From assembly GCF_051014685.1 (NCBI RefSeq), contig NW_027478420.1, forward strand, positions 868,001-932,000: DNA of 64,000 nt, in the 5' to 3' direction. Positions within the stretch are counted from its first letter, which is position 1; each line of letters opens with the position of its first letter. The notes below the pieces were generated by a model. That model was given only the letters and a program-made list of their open reading frames with translations, was not told where the DNA came from and did no database searches. Both the position numbers and the translations under genes were made by a program. This document shows positions 42,401 to 57,299 of the stretch, in pieces. This stretch comes from Ptiloglossa arizonensis. Lineage: Eukaryota; Arthropoda; Insecta; Hymenoptera; Colletidae.

Positions 42401-45400
42401 GTATGACCTATAGCGCATAACGTACAGCGTATAACGCGTAACGTATAACGTATAACGTATAACGTATAACGTATAACGTATAACGTATAACGTATAACGT
42501 ATAACGTATAACGTATAACGTATAACGTATAACGTATAACGTATAACGTATAACGTATAACGTATAACGTATAACGTATAACGTATAACGTATAACGTAT
42601 AACGTATAACGTATATCCTATAACGCATAACGTATACCGTATAACGTATAACGTCAAACGTATAACGTATAACGTATAACGTATAACATATAACGTATAA
42701 CGTATAACGTATAACGTATAACGTATAACGTATAACGTATAACGTATAAAGTATAACGTATAACGTATAACCTGTAACGTATAACGTATATCCTATAACG
42801 CATAACGTGTAGCGTATAACGCATAACGTATAACGTATAACGTATAACGTATAACGTATAACGTATAACGTATAACGTATAACGTATAACGTATAACGTA
42901 TAACGTATAACGTATAACGTATAACGTATAACGTATGACGTATAACGTATAACGTATAACGTATAACGTATAACGTATAACGTATAACGTATAACGTATA
43001 ATGTATAACGAATAACGTATAACGTATAACGTATAACGTATGACGTATCACGTATAAGGTATGACCTATAGCGCAAAACGTATAGCGTATAACGCGTAAC
43101 GTATAACGTATAACGTATAACGTATAACGTATAACGTATAACGTATAACGTATAACGTATAACGTATATCCTATAACGCATAACGTATACCGTATAACGT
43201 ATAACGTCAAACGTATAACGTATAACGTATAACGTATAACATATAACGTATAACGTATAACGTATAACGTATAACGTATAAAGTATAACGTATAAGGTAT
43301 GACCTATAGCGCATAACGTATAGCGTATAACGCGTAACGTATAACGTATAACGTATAACGTATAACGTATAACGTATAACGTATAACGTATAACGTATAA
43401 CGTATAACGTATAACGTATAACGTATAACGTATAACGTATAACGTATAACGTATAACGTATAACGTTTAACGTATAACGTATAACGTATAACGTATAACG
43501 TATAACGAATAACGTATAACGCATAACGTATACCGTATAACGTATAACGTCAAACGTATAACCTATAACGTATAACGTATAAAGTATAACGTATAACGTA
43601 TAACGTATAACGTATAACGTATAACGTATAACGTATAACGTATAACGTATAACGTATAACGTATAACGTATAACGTATAACGTATAACGTATAACGTATA
43701 ACGTATAACGTATAACGAATAACGTATAACGTATAACGTATAACGTATGACGTATCACGTATAAGGTATGACCTATAGCGCATAACGTATAGCGTATAAC
43801 GCGTAACGTATAACGTATAACGTATAACGTATAACGTATAACGTATAACGTATAACGTATAACGTATAACGTATAACGTATAACGTATAACGTATAACGT
43901 ATAACGTATAACGTATAACGTATATCCTATAACGCATAACGTATACCGTATAACGTATAACGTCAAACGTATAACGTATAACGTATAACGTATAACATAT
44001 AACGTATAACGTATAACGTATAACGTATAACGTATAAAGTATAACGTATAACGTATAACCTGTAACGTATAACGTATATCCTATAACGCATAACGTATAG
44101 CGTATAACGCATAACGTATAACGTATAACGTATAACGTATAACGTATAACGTATAACGTATAACGTATAACGTATAACGTATAACGTATAACGTATAACG
44201 TATAACGTATAACGTATAACGTATAACGTATAACGTATAACGTATAACGTATAACGTATAACGTATAACGTATAACGTATAACGTATAACGTTTAACGTA
44301 TAACGTATAACGTATAACGTATAACGTATAACGTATAACGTATAACGTATAACGTATAACGTATAACGTATAACGTATATCCTATAACGCATAACGTATA
44401 CCGTATAACGTATAACGTCAAACGTATAACGTATAACGTATAACGTATAACATATAACGTATAACGTATAACGTATAACGTATAACGTATAAAGTATAAC
44501 GTATAACGTATAACCTGTAACGTATAACGTATATCCTATAACGCATAACGTATAGCGTATAACGCATAACGTATAACGTATAACGTATAACGTATAACGT
44601 ATAACGTATAACGTATAACGTATAACGTATAACGTATAACGTATAACGTATAACGTATAACGTATAACGTATAACGTATAACGTATAACGTATAACGTAT
44701 AACGTATAACGTATAACGTATAACGTATAACGTATAACGTATAACGTTTAACGTATAACGTATAACGTTTAACGTATAACGTATAACGTATAACGTATAA
44801 CGTATAACGAATAACGTATAACGTATAACGTATAACGTATAACGTATAACGTACAACGTATAACGTATAACGTATAACGTATAACGCATAACGTATAACG
44901 CATAACGTACAACGTATAACGTATAGCGTATAACGTATAACGTATAACGTATAACGTATAACGTTTAACGTATAACGTATAACGTATAACGTATAACGTA
45001 TAACGTATAACGTATAACGTATAACGTATAACGTATAACGTATAACGTATAACGTATAACGTATAACGTATAACGTATAACGTATAACGTATAACGTATA
45101 ACGTATAACGTATAACGTATAACGTATAACGTATAACGTATAACGTATATCCTATTACGCATAACGTATACCGTATGACGTATAACGTCAAACGTATAAC
45201 GTATAACGTATAACGTATAACATATAACGTATAACGTATAACGTATAACGTATAACGTATAACGTATAACGTATAACGTATAAAGTATAACGCATAACGT
45301 ATATCCTATCACGCATAACGTATAGCGAATAACGCATAACGTATACCGTATAACGTATGACGTATCACGTATAAGGTATGACCTATAGCGCATAACGTAT

Positions 45401-46146
45401 AGCGTATAACGCGTAACGTATAACGTATAACGTATAACGTATAACGTATAACGTATAACGTATAACGTATAACGTACAACGTATAACGTATAGCGTATAA
45501 CGTATAACGTATAACGTATAACGTATAACGTTTAACGTATAACGTATAACGTATAACGTATAACGTATATCGTATAACGTATAACGTATAACGTATAACG
45601 TATAACGTATAACGTATAACGTATAACGTATAACGTATAACGTATAACGTATAACGTATAACGTATAACGTATAACGTATAACGTATAACGTATAACGTA
45701 TAACGTATAACGTATAACGTATAACGTATAACGTATAACGTATATCCTATAACGCATAACGTATACCGTATGACGTATAACGTCAAACGTATAACGTATA
45801 ACGTATAACGTATAACATATAACGTATAACGTATAACGTATAACGTATAACGTATAACGTATAACGTATAACGTATAAAGTATAACGCATAACGTATATC
45901 CTATCACGCATAACGTATAGCGAATAACGCATAACGTATACCGTATAACGTATGACGTATCACGTATAAGGTATGACCTATAGCGCATAACGTATAGCGT
46001 ATAACGCGTAACGTATAACGTATAACGTATAACGTATAACGTATAACGTATAACGTATAACGTATAACGTATAACGTATAACGTATAACGTATAACGTAT
46101 AACGTATATCGTATAACGTATAACGTATAACGTATAACGTATAACG

Positions 46147-46600
46147 TATATCCTATAACGCATAACGTATAACGGATAACGTATAACGTATATCGTATAA
46201 CGTATAACGTATAACGTATAACGCATAACGTATAACGTATAACGTATAACGTATAACGTATAACGTATAACGTATATCCTATAACGCATAACGTATACCG
46301 TATGACGTATAACGAATAACGTATAACGTATAACGTATATCCTATAACGCATAACGTATAACGGATAACGTATAACGTATATCGTATAACGTATAACGTA
46401 TAACGTATAACGCATAACGTATAACGTATAACGTATAACGTATAACGTATAACGTATAACGTATAACGTATATCGTATAACGTATAACGTATAACGTATA
46501 ACGTATAACGTATATCCTATAACGCATAACGTATAACGGATAACGTATAACGTACAACGTATAACGTATAGCGTATAACGTATAACGTATAACGTATAAC
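46147..46600 (+). repeat. Cluster of three T blocks
   Basis: T blocks begin at 46147, 46336 and 46511, spaced 189 and 175 bp (27 and 25 monomers). A left half of block A is interposed near 46,272; it is cut after CGTATGA and does not reach CGTCAAA. This looks like local amplification of T with a fragment of A caught between two copies. It lies in the second type 1 stretch with no type 2 sequence next to it. Confidence 0.6.
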
Positions 46601-47229
46601 GTATAACGTATAACGTATAACGTATAACGTATAACGTATAACGTATAACGTTTAACGTATAACGTATAACGTATAACGTATAACGTATAACGAATAACGT
46701 ATAACGTATAACGTATAACGTATAACGTATAACGTACAACGTATAACGTATAACGTATAACGTATAACGTATAGCGTATAACGTATAACGTATAACGTAT
46801 AACGTATAACGTTTAACGTATAACGTATAACGTATAACGTATAACGTATAACGTATAACGTATAACGTATAACGTATAACGTATAACGTATAACGTATAA
46901 CGTATAACGTATAACGTATAACGTATAACGTATAACGTATAACGTATAACGTATAACGTATAACGTATAACGTATAACGTATAACGTATAACGTATAACG
47001 TATAACGTATAACGTATAACGTATATCCTATAACGCATAACGTATACCGTATGACGTATAACGTCAAACGTATAACGTATAACGTATAACGTATAACATA
47101 TAACGTATAACGTATAACGTATAACGTATAACGTATAACGTATAACGTATAACGTATAAAGTATAACGCATAACGTATATCCTATCACGCATAACGTATA
47201 GCGAATAACGCATAACGTATACCGTATAA

Positions 47230-50200
47230 CGTATGACGTATCACGTATAAGGTATGACCTATAGCGCATAACGTATAGCGTATAACGCGTAACGTATAAC
47301 GTATAACGTATAACGTATAACGTATAACGTATAACGTATAACGTATAACGTATAACGTATAACGTATAACGTATAACGTATAACGTATAACGTATATCGT
47401 ATAACGTATAACGTATAACGTATAACGTATAACGTATATCCTATAACGCATAACGTATAACGGATAACGTATAACGTATATCGTATAACGTATAACGTAT
47501 AACGTATAACGTATAACGTATAACGCATAACGTATAACGTATAACGTATAACGTATAACGAATAACGTTTAACGTATAACGTTTAACGTATAACGTATAA
47601 CGTATAACGTATAACGTATAACGTATAACGTATAACGTATAACGTATAACGTATAACGTATAACGTATAACGTATAACGTATAACGTATAACGTATAACG
47701 TATATCCTATAACGCATAACGTATACCGTATAACGTATAACGTCAAACGTATAACGTATAACGTATAAAGTATAACGTATAACGTATAACGTATAACGTA
47801 TAACGTATAACGTATAACGTATAACGTATAACGTATAACGTATAACGTATAACGTATAACGTATAACGTATAACGTATAACGTATAACGTATAACGTATA
47901 ACGTATGACGTATAACGTATAACGAATAACGTATAACGTATAACGTATAACGTATGACGTGTCACGTATAAGGTATGACCTATAGCGCATAACGTATAGC
48001 GTATAACGCGTAACGTATAACGTATAACGTATAACGTATAACGTATAACGTATAACGTATAACGTATAACGTATAACGTATAACGTATAACGTATAACGT
48101 ATAACGTATAACGTATAACGTATATCCTATAACGCATAACGTATACCGTATAACGTATAACGTCAAACGTATAACGTATAACGTATAACGTATAACATAT
48201 AACGTATAACGTATAACGTATAACGTATAACGTATAAAGTATAACGTATAACGTATAACCTGTAACGTATAACGTATATCCTATAACGCATAACGTATAG
48301 CGTATAACGCATAACGTATAACGTATAACGTATAACGTATAACGTATAACGTATAACGTATAACGTATAACGTATAACGTATAACGTATAACGTATAACG
48401 TATAACGTATAACGTATAACATATAACGTATATCGTATAACGTATAACGTATAACGTATAACGTATAACGTATAACGTATAACGTATAACGTATAACGTT
48501 TAACGTATAACGTATAACGTATAACGTATAACGTATAACGAATAACGTATAACGTATAACGTATAACGTATAACGTATAACGTACAACGTATAACGTATA
48601 ACGTATAACGTATAACGCATAACGTATAACGCATAACGTACAACGTATAACGTATAGCGTATAACGTATAACGTATAACGTATAACGTATAACGTTTAAC
48701 GTATAACGTATAACGTATAACGTATAACGTATAACGTATAACGTATATGGTATAACGTATAACGTATAACGTATAACGTATAACGTATAACGTATAACGT
48801 ATAACGTATAACGTATAACGTATAACGTATAACGTATAACGTATAACGTATAACGTATAACGTATAACGTATAACGTATAACGTATATCCTATAACGCAT
48901 AACGTATACCGTATGACGTATAACGTCAAACGTATAACGTATAACGTATAACGTATAACATATAACGTATAACGTATAACGTATAACGTATAACGTATAA
49001 CGTATAACGTATAACGTATAAAGTATAACGTATAACGTATAACCTGTAACGTATAACGTATATCCTATAACGCATAACGTATAGCGTATAACGCATAACG
49101 TATAACGTATAACGTATAACGTATAACGCATAACATATAACGTATAACGTATAACGTATAACGTATATCGTATAACGTATAACGAATACCGTAAAACGTA
49201 AAATTGTATTACATATTACGCATAACGAGTAACGTATAACGTATAACGTACAACGTATAACGTATAACGTATAACGTATAACGTATAACGTATAACGTAT
49301 AACGTATAACGTATAACGTATAACGTATAACGTATAAAGTATAACGTATAACGTATAACCTGTAACGTATAACGTATATCCTATAACGCATAACGTATAG
49401 CGTATAACGCATAACGTATAACGTATAACGTATAACGTATAACGCATAACATATAACGTATAACGTATAACGTATAACGTATATCGTATAACGTATAACG
49501 AATACCGTAAAACGTAAAATTGTATTACATATTACGCATAACGAGTAACGTATAACGTATAACGTACAACGTATAACGTATAACGTATAACGTATAACGT
49601 ATAACGTATAACGTATAACGTATAACGTATAACGTATAACGTATAACGTATAAAGTATAACGTATAACGTATAACCTGTAACGTATAACGTATATCCTAT
49701 AACGCATAACGTATAGCGTATAACGCATAACGTATAACGTATAACGTATAACGTATAACGCATAACATATAACGTATAACGTATGACGTATAACGTCAAA
49801 CGTATAACGTATAAAGTATAACGTATAACGTATAACCTGTAACGTATAACGTATATCCTATAACGCATAACGTATAGCGTATAACGCATAACGTATAACG
49901 TATAACGTATAACGTATAACGTATAACGTATAACGTATAACGTATAACGTATAACGTATAACGTATAACGTATAACGTATAACGTATAACGTATAAAGTA
50001 TAACGTATAACGTATAACCTGTAACGTATAACGTATATCCTATAACGCATAACGTATAGCGTATAACGCATAACGTATAACGTATAACGTATGACGTATA
50101 ACGCATAACATATAACGTATAACGTATAACGTATAACGTATATCGTATAACGTATAACGAATACCGTAAAACGTAAAATTGTATTACATATTACGCATAA

Positions 50201-53200
50201 CGAGTAACGTATAACGTATAACGTATAACGTATAACGTATAACATATAACGAATAACGTATAACGTATAACGTACAACGTATAACGTATAACGTATAACG
50301 TATAACGTACAACGTATAACGTATAACGTATAACGTATAACGTATAACGCATAACGTATAACCTGTAACGTATAACGTATATCCTATAACGCATAACGTA
50401 TAGCGTATAACGCATAACGTATAACGTATAACGTATAACGTATAACGTATAACGTATAACGTATAACGTATAACGTATAACGTATAACGTATAACGTATA
50501 ACGTATAACGTATAACGTATAACGTATAACGTATAACGTACAACGTATAACGTACAACGCATAACGTATAACGTATATCGTATAACGTATAACGTATAAC
50601 GTATACCGTTTAACGTATAACGTATAACGTATAACGTATAACGTATAACGTATAACGTATAACGTATAACGTATAACGTATAACGTATAACGTACAACGT
50701 ATCACGTATAACCTATATCCTATAACGCATAACGTATATCCTATAACGCATAACGTATAGCGAATAACGCATAACGTATACCGTATAACGTATGACGTAT
50801 CACGTATAAGGTATGACCTATAGCGCATAACGTATAGCGTATAACGCGTAACGTATAACGTATAACGTATAACGTATAACGTATAACGTATAACGTATAA
50901 CGTATAACGTATAACGTATAACGTATAACGTATAACGTATAACGTATAACGTATAACGTATAACGTATAACGTATAACGTATATCGTATAACGTATAACG
51001 TATAACGTATAACGTATAACGTATATCCTATAACGCATAACGTATAACGGATAACGTATAACGTATATCGTATAACGTATAACGTATAACGTATAACGCA
51101 TAACGTATAACGTATAACGTATAACGTATAACGAATAACGTATAACGTATAACGTTTAACGTATAACGTATAACGTATAACGTATAACGTATATCGTATA
51201 ACGTATAACGTATAACGTATAACGTACAACGTATAACGTATAACGTATAACGTATAACGTATATCCTATAACGCATAACGTATAACGTATAACGTATAAC
51301 GTATAACGTATAACGTATAACGTATAACGTATAACGTATAACGTATAACGTATAACGTATAACGTATAACGTATAACGTATAACGTATAACGTATAACGT
51401 ATAACGTATAACGTATAACGTATAACGTATAACGTATAACGTATAACGTATATCGTATAACGTATAACGTATAACGTATAACGTATAACGTATATCCTAT
51501 AACGCATAACGTATAACGGATAACGTATAACGTATATCGTATAACGTATAACGTATAACGTATAACGCATAACGTATAACGTATAACGTATAACGAACAA
51601 CGTATAACGTATAACGTATAACGTATAACGTATAACGTATAACGTATAACGTATAACGTATAACGTATAACGTATAACGTATAACGTATAACGTAGAACG
51701 TATAACGTACAACGTATAACGTACAACGTATAACGTACAACGTATAACGTACAACGTATAACGTACAACGTATAACGTACAACGTATAACGTATAACGTA
51801 TAACGTATAACGTATAACGTATAACGTATAACGTATAACGTATAACGTATAACGTATAACGTATAACGTATAACGCATAACGTATAACGCATAACGTATA
51901 ACGCATAACGTATAACGCATAACGTATAACGTATAACGTATAACGTATAACGTATAAAATATAACGTATAACGTATAACGTATAACGTATAACGTATAAC
52001 GTATAACGTATAACGTATAACGTATAACGTATAACGTATAACGTATAACGTATAACGTATAACGTATAACGTATAACTCATAACGTATAACGTATAACGT
52101 ATAACGTATAACGTATAACGAATAACGTATAACGTATAACGTATAACGTATAATCCGTATAACCTATGACGTATAACGTATAACTTATAACGTATAACGT
52201 ATAACGTATAACGTACAACGTATAACGTATCACGTATAACGTATTACGAATAACGTATAACGTATGACGTATAACGTATAACGTATAACGTATAACGTAT
52301 AACGTATAACGTATAACGTATAACGTATAACGTATAACGTATAACGTATAACGTATAACGTATAGCGTATAACGTATAACGTATAACGTATAACGTATAA
52401 CGTATAACGTATAAAGTATAACGTATAACGTATAACGTATAACGTATAACGTACAACGTATAACGTATAACATGTAATGTATAACGTATAACGTATAACG
52501 AATAACAAATAACGTATAACGTATAACGTACAACGTATAACGTATAACGTATAACGTATAACGTATAACGTATAACGTATAACGTATAACGTATAACGTA
52601 TAACGTATAACGTATAACGTATAACGTACAACGTATAACGTACAACGTATAACGTACAACGTATAACGTACAACGTATAACGTACAACGTATAACGTATA
52701 ACGTATAACGTATAACGTATAACGTATAACGTATAACGTATAACGTATAACGTATAACGTATAACGTATAACGTATAACGTATAACGTATAACGTATAAC
52801 GTATAACGTATAACGTATAACGTATAACGTATAACATGTAATGTATAACGTATAACGTATAACGTATAACGAATAACGTATAACGTATAACGCATCACGT
52901 ATAACGTATTACGAATAACGTATAACGTATGACGTATAACGTATAACGTATAACGTATAACGTATAACGTATAACGTATAACGTATAACGTATAACTCAT
53001 AACGTATAACGTATAACGTATAACGTATAACGTATAACGTATAACGCATAACGTATAACGCATAACGTATAACGCATAACGTATAACGGATAACGTATAA
53101 CGTATAACGTATAACGTATAACGTATAACGTATAACGTATAACGTATAACGTATAACGTATAACGTATAACGTATAACGTATAACGTATAACGTATAACG

Positions 53201-55070
53201 TATAACGTATAACGTATAACGTATAACTCATAACGTATAACGTATAACGTATAACGTATAACGTATAACGAATAACGTATAACGTATAACGTATAACGTA
53301 TAATCCGTATAACCTATGACGTATAACGTATAACTTATAACGTATAACGTATAACGTATAACGTACAACGTATAACGTATCACGTATAACGTATTACGAA
53401 TAACGTATAACGTATGACGTATAACGTATAACGTATAACGTATAACGTATAACGTATAACGTATAACGTATAACGTATAACGTATAACGTATAACGTATA
53501 ACGTACAACGTATAACGTATAACGTATAACGTATAACGTATAACGTATAACGTATAACGTATAACGTATAACGTATAACGTATAACGTATAACGTATAAC
53601 GTATAACGTATAACGTATAACGTATAACGTATAACGTATAACGTATAACGTATAACGTATAACGTATAACGTATAACATGTAATGTATAACGTATAACGT
53701 ATAACGTATAACGTACAACGTATAACGTACAACGTATAACGTACAACGTATAACGTATAACGTATAACGTATAACGTATAACGTATAACGTATAACGTAT
53801 AACGTATAACGTATAACGTATAACGTATAACGTATAACGTATAACGCATAACGTATAACGCATAACGTATAACGCATAACGTATAACGCATAACGTATAA
53901 CGCATAACGTATAACGCATAACGTATAACGTATAACGTATAACGTATAACGTATAACGTATAACGTATAACGTATAACGTATAACGTATAACGTATAACG
54001 TATAACGTATAACGTATAACGTATAACGTATAACGTATAACGTATAACGTATAACGTATAACTCATAACGTATAACGTATAACGTATAACGTATAACGTA
54101 TAACGAATAACGTATAACGTATAACGTATAACGTATAATCCGTATAACCTATGACGTATAACGTATAACTTATAACGTATAACGTATAACGTATAACGTA
54201 CAACGTATAACGTATCACGTATAACGTATTACGAATAACGTATAACGTATGACGTATAACGTATAACGTATAACGTATAACGTATAACGTATAACATGTA
54301 ATGTATAACGTATAACGTATATCGAATAACGTATAACGTATAACGTATAACGTACAACGTATAACGTGTAACGTATAACGTATAACGTATAACGTATAAC
54401 GTATAACGTATAACGTATAACGTATAACGTATAACGTATAACGTATAACCTATAACGTATAACGTATAACATGTAATGTATAACGTATAACGTATAACGT
54501 ATAACGTATAACGTATAACGTACAACGTATAACGTATAACGTATAACGTATAACGTATAACGTATATCGTATAACGTATAACGTATAACGTATAACGTAT
54601 AACGTATAACGTACAACGTATAACGTATAACGCATAACGTATAACGCATAACGTATAACGCATAACGTATAACGCATAACGTATAACGCATAACGTATAA
54701 CGCATAACGTATAACGCATAACGTATAACGTATAACGTATAACGTATAACGTATAACGTATAACGTATAACGTATAACGTATAACGTATAACGTATAACG
54801 TATAACGTATAACGTATAACGTATAACGTATAACGTATAACGTATAACGTATAACGTATAACTCATAACGTATAACCTATAACGTATAACGTATAACGTA
54901 TAACGAATAACGTATAACGTATAACGTATAACGTATAATCCGTATAACCTATGACGTATAACGTATAACTTATAACGTATAACGTATAACGTGTAACGTA
55001 TAACGTACAACGTATAACGTATCACGTATAACGTATTACGAATAACGTATAACGTATGACGTATAACGTA
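47230..55070 (+). repeat. Junction-spanning duplication, copy 2
   Basis: This is the partner of 32.9-39.87 kb and again runs from type 1 through T blocks into type 2. Its type 2 part is longer: F units at 52151, 53301, 54136 and 54936, against two (37751, 39741) in copy 1. Private changes include CGTATATGG near 48,745 and AATATAA near 51,958. Matching rare features, such as the CCAACAA/CGAACAA monomers near 37,213 and 51,595 and a CGTGTAA before the E motifs at 39839 and 55034, support common descent rather than chance similarity of satellite variants. Confidence 0.72.
49218..49770 (+). repeat. 316-bp tandem duplication containing block B
   Basis: B cores at 49200 and 49516 and CGTACAA monomers (TACAAC at 49249 and 49565) are both exactly 316 bp apart. 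The unit runs from one B end through CGTACAA, a canonical run, AGTATAA, CCTGTAA, the right half of A, and into the next B. A third, partial copy starts at about 49,534. It is broken near 49,780, where the sequence jumps into the CGTATGA and CGTCAAA part of a left A element. The length equals 45 heptamers plus 1, as expected for a unit with one B. Confidence 0.75.
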
Positions 55071-57299
55071 TAACGTATAACGTATAACGTATAACGTATA
55101 ACGTATAACGTATAACGTATAACGTATAACGTACAACGTATAACGTATAACGTATAACGTATAACGTATAACGTATAACGTATAACGTATAACGTATAAC
55201 GTATAACGTATAACGTATAACGTATAACGTATAACGTACAACGTATAACGTACAACGTATAACGTATAACGTATAACGTATAACGTATAACGTATAACGT
55301 ATAACGTATAACGTATAACGTATAACGTATAACGTATAACGTATAACGTATAACGTATAACGTATAACGTATAACGTATAACGTATAACGTATAACGTAT
55401 AACGTATAACGTATAACGTATAACGTATAACATGTAATGTATAACGTATAACGTATAACGTATAACGAATAACGTATAACGTATAACGTATAACGTATAA
55501 CGTATAACGTATAACGTATAACGTATAACGTATAACGTATAACGAATAACGTATAACGTATAACGTATAACGTATAACGTATAACGTATAACGTATAACG
55601 TATAACGTATAACGTATAACGTATAACGTATAACGTATAACGTATAACGTATAACGTATAACGTATAACGTATAAAGTATAACGTATAACGTATAACGTA
55701 TAACGTATAACGTATAACGTATAACGTACAACGTATAACGTATAACATGTAATGTATAACGTATAACGTATAACGAATAACATATAACGTATAACGTATA
55801 ACGTACAACGTATAACGTATAACGTATAACGTATAACGTATAACGTATAACGTATAACGTATAACGTATAACGTATAACGTATAACGTATAACGTATAAC
55901 GTATAACGTACAACGTATAACGTACAACGTATAACGTAGAACGTATAACGTATAACGTATAACGTATAACGTATAACGTATAACGTATAACGTATAACGT
56001 ATAACGTATAACGTATAACGTATAACGTATAACGTATAACGTATAACGTATAACGTATAACGTATAACGTATAACGTATAACGTATAACGTATAACGTAT
56101 AACGTATAACATGTAATGTATAACGTATAACGTATAACGTATAACGAATAACGTATAACGTATAACGCATCACGTATAACGTATTACGAATAACGTATAA
56201 CGTATGACGTATAACGTATAACGTATAACGTATAACGTATAACGTATAACGTATAACGTATAACATGTAATGTACAACGTATAACGTATAACGAATAACG
56301 TATAACGTATAACGTATAACGTACAACGTATAACGTATAACGTATAACCTATAACGTATAGCGTATCACGTATAACGTATTACGAATAACGTATAACGTA
56401 TGACGTATAACGTATAACGTATAACGTATAACGTATAACGTATAACGTATAACGTATAACGTATAACGTATAACGTATAACGTATAACATGTAATGTATA
56501 ACGTATAACGTATATCGAATAACGTATAACGTATAACGTATAACGTACAACGTATAACGTATAACGTATAACGTATAACGTATAACGTACAACGTATAAC
56601 GTATAACGTATAACGTATAACGTATAACGTATATCGTATAACGTATAACGTATAACGTATAACGTATAACGTATAACGTACAACGTATAACGTACAACGT
56701 ATAACGTACAACGTATAACGTACAACGTATAACGTACAACGTATAACGTATAAAGTATAACGTATAGCGTACAACGTATAACGTATAACGTATATCGTAT
56801 AACGTATAACGTATAACGTATAACGTATAACGTATAACGTATAACGTATAACGTATAACGTATAACGTATAACGTATAACGTATAACGTATAACGTATAA
56901 CGTATAACGTATAACGTATAACGTATAACGTATAACGTATAACGTATAACGTATAACGCATAACGTATAACGCATAACGTATAACGCATAACGTATAACG
57001 TATAACATGTAATGTATAACGTATAACGTATATCGAATAACGTATAACGTATAACGTATAACGTATAACGTATAACGTACAACGTATAACGTATCACGTA
57101 TAACGTATTACGAATAACGTATAACGTATAACGTATAACGTAACACCTATAACGTATAGAGTATAACGTATAGCGTACAACGTATAACGTATAACGTATA
57201 TCGTATAACGTATAACGTATAACGTGTAACGTATAACGTATAACGTATAACGCATAACGTATAACGTATAACGTATAACGTATAAAGTATAACGTATAA

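Larger units (their letters stand above)
40531..51560 (+). repeat. Type 1 higher-order repeat domain, second stretch
   Basis: Blocks A, B, C, J and K return. ACGCGT is at 41012, 42434, 43092, 43330, 43799, 45409, 46004, 47285, 48006 and 50844. The B core is at 41940, 49200, 49516 and 50175. The 43.2-43.97 kb part closely matches 5.5-6.27 and 18.77-19.5 kb. The stretch has its own features: three L2 composites (45300, 45895, 47176), a T cluster (46.15-46.6 kb), and a 316-bp tandem duplication around B (49.2-49.8 kb). It ends in T blocks at about 51.0 and 51.5 kb, the same transition module that precedes type 2 at 37 kb. Confidence 0.83.
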
